DNA from: DATKWF01 sp035529715
GTDB lineage: Bacteria > Chloroflexota > Dehalococcoidia > Dehalococcoidales > RBG-16-60-22
Direction of reading: 5' to 3'
Length of the DNA stretch: 26,223 nucleotides
NCBI GenBank assembly: GCA_035529715.1
Contig: DATKWF010000141.1
Coordinates: 1 to 26,223, forward strand
Numbering within the stretch: the stretch's first letter is position 1; every line of letters starts with the position of its first letter. Both the position numbers and the translations under genes were made by a program. Positions 20,940-26,223 of the stretch are shown here, piece by piece. The notes under the pieces were generated by a model. That model was not told where the DNA came from. It saw only the letters and a list, made by a program, of their open reading frames with translations, and made no database searches.

Positions 20940-22016
20940 TCACTTGGTTGTATCCAGTTCATTCTTTTTAATTAGTTCGCGGATGGCAGTGATGAACTTC
21001 TGGCACTCGGGCATGGTGCGGGGGGCAAGGCGAATATATTCCGGCAGTCCGAAGGAAGTGCAGTCGCGCACCAGAATACCATATTTAAGCAGGGCAGAGC
21101 GGAATTTTTCAGCACTACCTGCTTTCATCAGGAAGAAATTTGCGTCCGAAGGGAGTATCGGAAATCCCATCTGATTTAGCTCATCCACAAGGAACTGTTT
21201 TGCCTCTTTGATTTTAGCTTTGCTCTGTTCCAGGTAGTCTTCGCTTGCCAGAGAGGCAATCCCCGCCTGCTGGGCAATGATATTAACGTTCCATGGCGGG
21301 CAGACCCGTCGCAGGTTATTGATAATTTCTGGATTGGCGATGGCGTAGCCGAGACGCAGCCCGGCCAAGGCGTAGTCCTTGGTCATGGAGCGCAAAATGA
21401 TTACATTACCCTGAGAAATCAGGTCAGTAGACGACCATCTGTCATTGACAAAGCTGACATAAGCCTCGTCCAAAATGAGCAGAGTATTTTTGCCGACAGC
21501 CAGAATCGCCTCAATAGCCTGTTTGGATAGGTATTTGCCGTTGGGATTATTGGGATTGCAGATAAAGACGGCCCTGGGCTGATGTTGCCGGATGAGGTCA
21601 ACGGTCTCGTTTATCTTCGGTGCAAAGTTGTCTTCTTCTTTCCCCCGTTGCTTGACCGGCACAGCCCCGGCGATTTTGCAGGCAACTTCATACTCGCCAT
21701 AGGTTGGCTCCAGTATCAGGACGGTATCCCCCTGCCTGAAGTAAGCCAGAGCAACGAGTCGTATAAGTTCGGTAGTGCCGCTCCCGGACAGGATATTATC
21801 TGAAGGCACTCCCAGCTTTTCTGAAAGGCGCTGCCTGAATTCGGTTGCCCCGGAGTCTGGATACCGTTCAATGGGGGCAGTATTGAGTTTTTCTTTCAGC
21901 CGTGGTGAGGGCATAAAGGGGTTAGTACAGACGCTGAAGTCAAGCACTGCTTCAGGGCTGATTCCCATAGCGCTGAGTTCAGCGTAATTAATCCCGCCGT
22001 GATAACAGGTTTTCAT
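20940..22016 (-). CDS. cobD: Threonine-phosphate decarboxylase-like aminotransferase CobD
   Basis: CobD decarboxylates L-threonine 3-phosphate with PLP to give (R)-1-amino-2-propanol phosphate, the linker CbiB attaches to cobyric acid. The sequence is a class I aminotransferase fold: YHGGINYAELSAMGI..VLDFSVCTNP at the N-terminus, SGSGTTELIRL, FICNPNNPNGKY, LILDEAYVSF, the PLP lysine in RSMTKDYALAGLRLGYA (Lys213 from the chosen start), and RDCTSFGLPEYIRLAPRTM. I chose ATG 22014-22016 (358 aa); a TTG at 22070 would add 18 residues unlike the family and overlap cbiB by 38 bp. It is distinguished from HisC mainly by its place beside cbiB and by the HGG start. Confidence 0.92.
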   Translation of the reverse strand: MKTCYHGGINYAELSAMGISPEAVLDFSVCTNPFMPSPRLKEKLNTAPIERYPDSGATEFRQRLSEKLGVPSDNILSGSGTTELIRLVALAYFRQGDTVLILEPTYGEYEVACKIAGAVPVKQRGKEEDNFAPKINETVDLIRQHQPRAVFICNPNNPNGKYLSKQAIEAILAVGKNTLLILDEAYVSFVNDRWSSTDLISQGNVIILRSMTKDYALAGLRLGYAIANPEIINNLRRVCPPWNVNIIAQQAGIASLASEDYLEQSKAKIKEAKQFLVDELNQMGFPILPSDANFFLMKAGSAEKFRSALLKYGILVRDCTSFGLPEYIRLAPRTMPECQKFITAIRELIKKNELDTTK

Positions 22017-22032
22017 GTTTTTTATTTCAGGT

Positions 22033-22965
22033 CTAGGTGCTAAGGGCAAAGCTGATTCCTCCTGCGGCAAAACATATTAAAATCCAGAACAGCATGGCTG
22101 TTTGCATCAGTTTTATTGAAGTACCAATAGTTTCCGGTACTGGGGGTGTGCTTGCCCTGCCCAGTTTGTAGTGCCCGACCTTTTCCAGCTGCACATTGAG
22201 GGCACCGGCAACTGCGGCTATGGTCCAGCCGGCGTTGGGACTCTCGGTTTTACTATGTTCGCTGAGGGCGGTTCGCCATGAGGCTCGCCCGTCTCGCCGG
22301 GATAGAAAGGCAGCCAGAACCAGGAGCAGCGCCGTCAGTCTCGCCGGTATAAAGTTAAGTATATCATCCAGCCGGCTGGCAAATTTGCCCAGGTACTCGT
22401 ATTTTCCGTGGTAACCCACCATGGCATCCAGGGTATTGACCACCCGGTAGGCAATTGCTCCGGGGACGCCGAGCAGTAGAAAGTAGAACAGAGGCGCAAT
22501 GAAACTGTCGTTGGTGCTCTCGGCTACTGACTCCACGGTAGCCGATACCAGCAGCGGTTTGGGCAGTCCCTGCGTATCACGACTGACCAGTGAGCGCAGT
22601 TCAAAGCGCGCTTCGTCCAGCTTTTCCTCCATTAGAAGTCTCCTGATACTGAGCGCAGTTTGCCTCAATTCTCTCAGGGAGAAGGTGGTTTTGAGGAGCA
22701 CCGCCCCGACAATCACATAGGCAGCGGTGCTGGCACTCTTCAGGTAGAGAAGCAGAAAGTAGGCAGGAGTTATAAAAACTCCCATGATTATTAATACCAT
22801 TCCTGTTCCATAAAGGAACTGGACTGCGCGGGATTGAATGATGTTGCTCTTTTCCAGGAGTGAAGCCATCTTCCCCATCCATACGACGGGGTGGATAAGC
22901 CTGGGCGGTTCTCCCAGCGCTAAATCAATAATTATGGCTAGTAGCAATATGAGTGAAGTCTCCAT
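22033..22965 (-). CDS. cbiB: Adenosylcobinamide-phosphate synthase CbiB
   Basis: CbiB is a membrane enzyme that amidates adenosylcobyric acid with aminopropanol (phosphate). In 310 aa it has the diagnostic IDLALGEPPRLIHPVVWMGK at 13-32, hydrophobic helices (FLYGTGMVLIIMGVFITPAYFL region; YVIVGAVLL; FYFLLLGVPGAIAYRVV; LTALLLVLAAFL; C-terminal LFWILICFAAGG), the SRDTQGL block, VESVAESTNDSFIAPLFY, NTLDAMVGY and SPNAGWTIAAVAGAL. The ATG is 2 bp after the ABC ATPase stop, with AAGGAAG as ribosome site. Its position with cobD, its substrate supplier, is as expected. Confidence 0.96.
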   Translation of the reverse strand: METSLILLLAIIIDLALGEPPRLIHPVVWMGKMASLLEKSNIIQSRAVQFLYGTGMVLIIMGVFITPAYFLLLYLKSASTAAYVIVGAVLLKTTFSLRELRQTALSIRRLLMEEKLDEARFELRSLVSRDTQGLPKPLLVSATVESVAESTNDSFIAPLFYFLLLGVPGAIAYRVVNTLDAMVGYHGKYEYLGKFASRLDDILNFIPARLTALLLVLAAFLSRRDGRASWRTALSEHSKTESPNAGWTIAAVAGALNVQLEKVGHYKLGRASTPPVPETIGTSIKLMQTAMLFWILICFAAGGISFALST

Positions 22966-22967
22966 AA

Positions 22968-23789
22968 TTATACTTCCTTTATCAAATCTCCATGCGTGGC
23001 TAACTTGCCATTGCCGGCATTGAGCAGGACAACGGGGAGTCCGTTAACCGGGTGGGTATATACACAACTCTCCGCACCGTAGACCTCTTTGATGTTCTGA
23101 GGAGTGATAACCTCTTCGGGTATTCCCTCAGCCCGAATCCGCCCGTCATTTATCAGGATTAGCCGGTCGCAGTATTGCGCGGCGAGGTTTAAATCATGCA
23201 GGGCGGCTAAGACTGTAAGGTTATTCTCCGAGCAGAGGTTCTTTATCAGGTCAAGGATTTCCAACTGGTGACCGATGTCCAGGTTTGCCGTTGGCTCGTC
23301 CAGTAGGATTGCTTTTGTTTCCTGGGCAAGAACACGGGCAATGAGCAGGCATTGTATCTCTCCGCCGGAAAGCTCGTTTATTCTCCGCTGGGCGAGGGAT
23401 TGAGTCCCTGTCCTTTCCATGGCCTGCCAGGCTATGGCCAGTTCTTTTTGCCCTTCATACTGGAAAGGACCGAGGTGGGGGTTCCTGCCCATGAGCACTA
23501 TTTCAAAGGCGGTAAAGGCGCTGGGAAGCAGCGGCATTTGTGGGACTACGCCAAGCAGGCGGGCCAAGTCCCGCCTTGGTATCCTGGCTATATCTTTCCC
23601 ATCCAGCACTATCTTTCCTGAATGGGGAGAAATAATGCGGCTTATAGCCCGGATGAGAGTTGACTTGCCGCAACCGTTTGGCCCGATAAGCCCGACCATC
23701 TCTCCGGGCATTACCTGGAAGGTAATATCCTTCAATACTGCTTTGTGCCCGTAGCTGAGCCCGATATTCTGCATTTCTATCTTAATCAT
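22968..23789 (-). CDS. btuD: ABC transporter ATPase, corrinoid/iron-chelate uptake type
   Basis: This 273-aa ATPase has Walker A GPNGCGKST (36-44), a Q-loop VPQMPLLPS, the signature LSGGEIQ (140-146), Walker B ILLDEP (161-166), the D-loop TANLD and the switch histidine in LAALHDLNLAAQYCD. It is of the FecE/FhuC/BtuD type and is encoded directly after a FecCD-type permease with a 7-bp gap, so the two form a transporter that loads vitamin B12 or cobinamide. Substrate assignment rests on the cobalamin operon context. A substrate-binding protein (BtuF) is not in the window. GAGGT sits about 6 nt before the ATG. Confidence 0.9.
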   Translation of the reverse strand: MIKIEMQNIGLSYGHKAVLKDITFQVMPGEMVGLIGPNGCGKSTLIRAISRIISPHSGKIVLDGKDIARIPRRDLARLLGVVPQMPLLPSAFTAFEIVLMGRNPHLGPFQYEGQKELAIAWQAMERTGTQSLAQRRINELSGGEIQCLLIARVLAQETKAILLDEPTANLDIGHQLEILDLIKNLCSENNLTVLAALHDLNLAAQYCDRLILINDGRIRAEGIPEEVITPQNIKEVYGAESCVYTHPVNGLPVVLLNAGNGKLATHGDLIKEV

Positions 23790-23796
23790 TGCAACC

Positions 23797-24876
23797 TCAG
23801 AAAATTATTCTCTTCCGGCGCCGTAATAAGTAGAGGAAGAAAGGTGCTCCACAGAGAGCGGTAATTACTCCTATTGGTATCTCGGCAGGTGCCAGAACGG
23901 TGCGGGCTATCAGGTCGGCGATAATCAGGAAGGTGGCACCGGTGAGGACTGACAGGGGCAGCAGAAAACGGTGGTCGGCACCCCAGATGAGTCGTACGGT
24001 GTGGGGGATGATGATACCGACAAAGCCGATGGTGCCCACGAAAGAAACGGCAGCAGCCGTAATCAGGGTAGCTGCAATAAGGAGAACCAGCTTGACTCTT
24101 TCCACATTGATTCCCAGCTGCTGGGCCTGCTCCTCGTCAAGCTGCATCACATTCAGGGGACGGGCGTAGAGCAGGATGACAACTATACCCACCACCACAT
24201 AAGGCAGGACAATTTTTACCTCTGTCCACTGGCTCATGGAGAAACTGCCCATCAGCCAGAAGAGAATACCGTGCATCTTTTCCTCGCTGGAAATGATGAG
24301 ATAGGAAACAATCGACCCCAGGAGCGCGCCTAAGGCTACTCCGGCGAGGATAAGGGTAGCCACGGGCACGGTCCTGCCCACCCGGGACAAGCCGTAAACA
24401 ATTGCGGTGCTGGCCAGTGCCCCGGTGAAAGCGAACACGGGAATAATCCCAATCCCCATGACGTGCCAGGTAGAGGGAAGCAGGAAGCCAATAACAGCCC
24501 CCAGCGCAGCCCCCTGAGCTACACCGATTAAGTAAGGGTCGGCCAGCGGGTTGCGGAAGAGTCCCTGGTAGGTGGCTCCGGCTATTGCCAGGGCGGCGCC
24601 AACGATTCCAGCCAGAATAATCCTGGGCAGTCTTATTTCCAGAATTATGGTCTCCAGAGCGCTGGCCCAGGTAGGAGTCATCTCAATAAAGGGCAATCTG
24701 GAAAGCAGAATGCCGGAAGTGGTTAAAAAGGGGATTTCAACACTGCCGATGGTGGTGGCCAGTGCCGCCATCACTACCAGCAGGATGAGAAGGCCCAGGA
24801 TGCCGTATATGCGGCCATGCCAGCGAAGGAGCTGGGTTGGCGGGGTTTTGCCATGTAAACTCTGACTAAAAGGCAT
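23797..24876 (-). CDS. btuC: FecCD-family ABC transporter permease, probable corrinoid uptake
   Basis: The 359-aa integral membrane protein follows the BtuC/FhuB pattern with about ten hydrophobic helices. Family hallmarks are EIRLPRIILAGIVGAALAIAGATYQGLFRNPLADPYLIGVAQGAALGA in fragments near 80-130, ILAGVALGALLGSI, FWLMGSFS, EEQAQQLGINVERVK (the cytoplasmic coupling region that contacts the ATPase), FVGTIGFVGIIIPHTVR and the final LIARTVLAPAEIPIGVITALCGAPFFLYLL. The ATG starts one base after the radical SAM stop, with GAGGG upstream. Cobalamin specificity is inferred from the operon; iron-siderophore transport is the alternative for the fold. Confidence 0.9.
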   Translation of the reverse strand: MPFSQSLHGKTPPTQLLRWHGRIYGILGLLILLVVMAALATTIGSVEIPFLTTSGILLSRLPFIEMTPTWASALETIILEIRLPRIILAGIVGAALAIAGATYQGLFRNPLADPYLIGVAQGAALGAVIGFLLPSTWHVMGIGIIPVFAFTGALASTAIVYGLSRVGRTVPVATLILAGVALGALLGSIVSYLIISSEEKMHGILFWLMGSFSMSQWTEVKIVLPYVVVGIVVILLYARPLNVMQLDEEQAQQLGINVERVKLVLLIAATLITAAAVSFVGTIGFVGIIIPHTVRLIWGADHRFLLPLSVLTGATFLIIADLIARTVLAPAEIPIGVITALCGAPFFLYLLRRRKRIIF

Positions 24877-24877
24877 G

Positions 24878-25609
24878 TTAAAAAACCCTCAAGACGTTAA
24901 ATTTCAGCTTTTCATTTCCGGTCAAACAGGAGACATTGAAGAGGTTTTTTTGGGCGGTGCTGACCGCCCTTTTCATTTCCTGGGGGGTGGGTCGCCGCCA
25001 GGGATTAGCCCCGGTGGGGATATAGGCGTCTATCCGGTAGGGGATGCCTTGGTACACTGCCCCGATAAACTTGGCAATGTTTTCAATCTCCGGGTAGTCG
25101 ATATATTCAGGAATCAGGACGCTCTCGGCTCTTAGCTTTACGCCCGAGTTATAGAGGCTAGCGAAGTTCGCCAGGGCTTTTTTATTGGATTTCCCGGTGT
25201 AATGGCGATGAAGACTATCGGTAACAGCCTTTATACTGAATGCCACCTCATCTATGTGCTTCAGGTCGATGAGTTTGAAGCCATTGGTCAGGAGAATATT
25301 ATGGCTTTTGAATTCTTGATGAAGGGCCTCTGCCAGTTGGGGCAACTTGGGGTCAGTGGCAGGCTCGGCGCCCATAAAAAAGACCTTTCTCACCTCCAGC
25401 TTCCCTAAGATTTGCATTACTTCTTCCAAGTCTAAGAAGCGTTCAGGGACTCGAGGGTTTTTGCTTGTTTCGTTGAAGATACTAGCTTCAATATGGTAAT
25501 TGTATGTCTCCTTTAGGCGCACACAGCCTCGACAGCTCAGGTTACAGCCCCAGAAGTAGAGGTGTGCAGTTTTTACCGTGGGAGCATAGGTGATGTGATA
25601 AACATTCAT
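24878..25609 (-). CDS. Radical SAM protein in cobalamin operon
   Basis: This 243-aa protein has a radical SAM cluster motif CX3CX2C (Cys22, Cys26, Cys29 in YFWGCNLSCRGCVR), then VRKVFFMGAEPATDP (the GGEP-like SAM-binding strand), ILLTNGFK, and EVAFSIKAVTDSLHRHYTG followed by RAESVLIPEYIDYPEIENIAKF. It resembles the pyruvate-formate-lyase-activase-like group more than methylthiotransferases, and no auxiliary cluster or B12-binding domain is evident. It is not the ThiC-like BzaF enzyme that makes the lower-ligand base anaerobically, which uses a different fold and Cys motif. Substrate is unknown. It overlaps cbiE by 4 bp (ATGA) and is 1 bp from btuC, so a corrinoid role is inferred from location only. 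Confidence 0.85.
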   Translation of the reverse strand: MNVYHITYAPTVKTAHLYFWGCNLSCRGCVRLKETYNYHIEASIFNETSKNPRVPERFLDLEEVMQILGKLEVRKVFFMGAEPATDPKLPQLAEALHQEFKSHNILLTNGFKLIDLKHIDEVAFSIKAVTDSLHRHYTGKSNKKALANFASLYNSGVKLRAESVLIPEYIDYPEIENIAKFIGAVYQGIPYRIDAYIPTGANPWRRPTPQEMKRAVSTAQKNLFNVSCLTGNEKLKFNVLRVF

Positions 25610-26223
25610 GAAGAATCTCCTCGCTTTACAACCATCACTGATAGCCAGGAAAACTGCCTTGGAATAACCTCCATCAATGCTCCCCGGAATATCTTTTCAT
25701 CCTCAAGGGTTAAATTCTCACATACGACTGCTGGCGTGGTTTTGCTGATGCCATTATTTATTAAGTAATTTGCTGTTTCATCTGGCTTCTGTTCCGGACC
25801 GGTAATGATTATCAAGTGCCTTTTTCGGCGGAACACATCGAGCATGAATCTCCGCTTCTCTTCTAAATCGTCGTCGCTATCATGGAAAGAGATGATTACC
25901 GATTCATCCAGGTTTATCCGGGCGGTGGCTGCCGCCATCTGGACTGAACTTATGCCGGGCACGATTTTAACTTCAAAATCATGGAAGACCTTTAGCAGGC
26001 CAGCCAGACCCGACGAAATACATGGGTCGCCAATCCTTAAAACCGCAACCGTTTTACCTTGCTTCCTTGCCGCTTCGGCTGCCTCCCCGGCAACTTGAAT
26101 GTAGTTGCTGGCATCCTGGAGGTAGACCTTTTTGTCAGCGATTAAAGGCTTCACCGGAAGGAAGTTGAACTCCCAGCCGACGATTATGTCTGACTCCCTG
26201 ATTACTCTCTGTGCCTCTGCCGT
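25606..26223 (-). CDS. cbiE: Cobalt-precorrin-7 (C5)-methyltransferase CbiE, 5' end cut by window edge
   Basis: CbiE is a tetrapyrrole methylase that methylates C5 of the corrin precursor, usually with CbiT. The frame stays open to the right edge: upstream of the GTG at 26152-26154 it encodes AEAQRVIRESDIIVGWE, which is the normal CbiE N-terminal region, so the true start lies beyond the window, about 20 residues further. Motifs seen are AVLRIGDPCISSGLAGLL, VKIVPGISSVQMAAA, SFHDSDDD and LIIITGPEQKP. The gene ends in an ATGA overlap with the radical SAM gene. The visible 205 codons contain only the CbiE domain and no CbiT follows, so CbiT must be elsewhere or upstream. Its presence hints at de novo corrin ring synthesis. 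Confidence 0.9.
   Translation of the reverse strand, partial: TAEAQRVIRESDIIVGWEFNFLPVKPLIADKKVYLQDASNYIQVAGEAAEAARKQGKTVAVLRIGDPCISSGLAGLLKVFHDFEVKIVPGISSVQMAAATARINLDESVIISFHDSDDDLEEKRRFMLDVFRRKRHLIIITGPEQKPDETANYLINNGISKTTPAVVCENLTLEDEKIFRGALMEVIPRQFSWLSVMVVKRGDSS

Noticed and set aside
22017..22070. TTG-initiated 18-residue extension of CobD
   Set aside because: It overlaps cbiB by 38 bp and does not resemble CobD N-termini; the ATG at 22014-22016 fits the family start.

Overview
This window looks like the chromosome of an anaerobic bacterium, most likely Chloroflexota of the Dehalococcoidia. That placement is an inference. It rests on roughly even base composition and on a cobalamin salvage/uptake operon (btuC-btuD-cbiB-cobD-cobT-cobS-cobC-cobU order) of the kind I recall from Dehalococcoides-type genomes. 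No rRNA, tRNA, insertion sequence, prophage or CRISPR array is visible, and no gene-free stretch exceeds 300 bases.

Layout from left to right. (1) 24-3888, minus strand: a replication/repair operon dnaX-ybaB-recR-SRPBCC-recO, transcribed from a consensus-like promoter just upstream of dnaX. (2) 4104-9460: an accessory island with two gap-free, about 74% identical CetZ-like tubulin/FtsZ-superfamily GTPases on the minus strand. They bracket two plus-strand genes for repetitive, Ala/Glu-rich helical proteins. (3) 9663-14385, minus strand: a mixed operon of a LOG-like protein, enolase, a TcmP-family protein, an orphan 2-hydroxyacyl-CoA dehydratase D-type subunit and GAPDH. (4) 14440-17097, minus strand: ligA and pth. 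(5) 17226-26223, minus strand: an eleven-gene cobalamin operon running off the right edge. In transcription order it holds cbiE (cut by the edge), a radical SAM gene, btuC-like, btuD-like, cbiB, cobD, cobT, cobS, cobC-like, a DUF71/COG2102 gene and cobU. Together these cover corrin uptake, aminopropanol arm attachment, nucleotide loop activation and assembly.

The island at 4104-9460 is the best candidate for an undescribed system. The two GTPases keep the tubulin G-box, resemble archaeal CetZ proteins more than FtsZ, and end in an identical KDIPSLL tail reminiscent of the FtsZ C-terminal adaptor-binding peptide. The long helical protein (697 aa) is built almost entirely of units of 14+11n residues, with n rising from 1 to 4 towards the C-terminus. 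The short one (178 aa) carries ten uninterrupted 11-residue repeats. Both GTPase genes have near-identical promoters (TTGACA, 18 bp, TAAAAT), and the long rod gene shares their -10 context. I infer a cytoskeletal module: two co-polymerising or specialised tubulin homologues plus rod-like, filament- or membrane-associated partners. The function itself is not shown by sequence.
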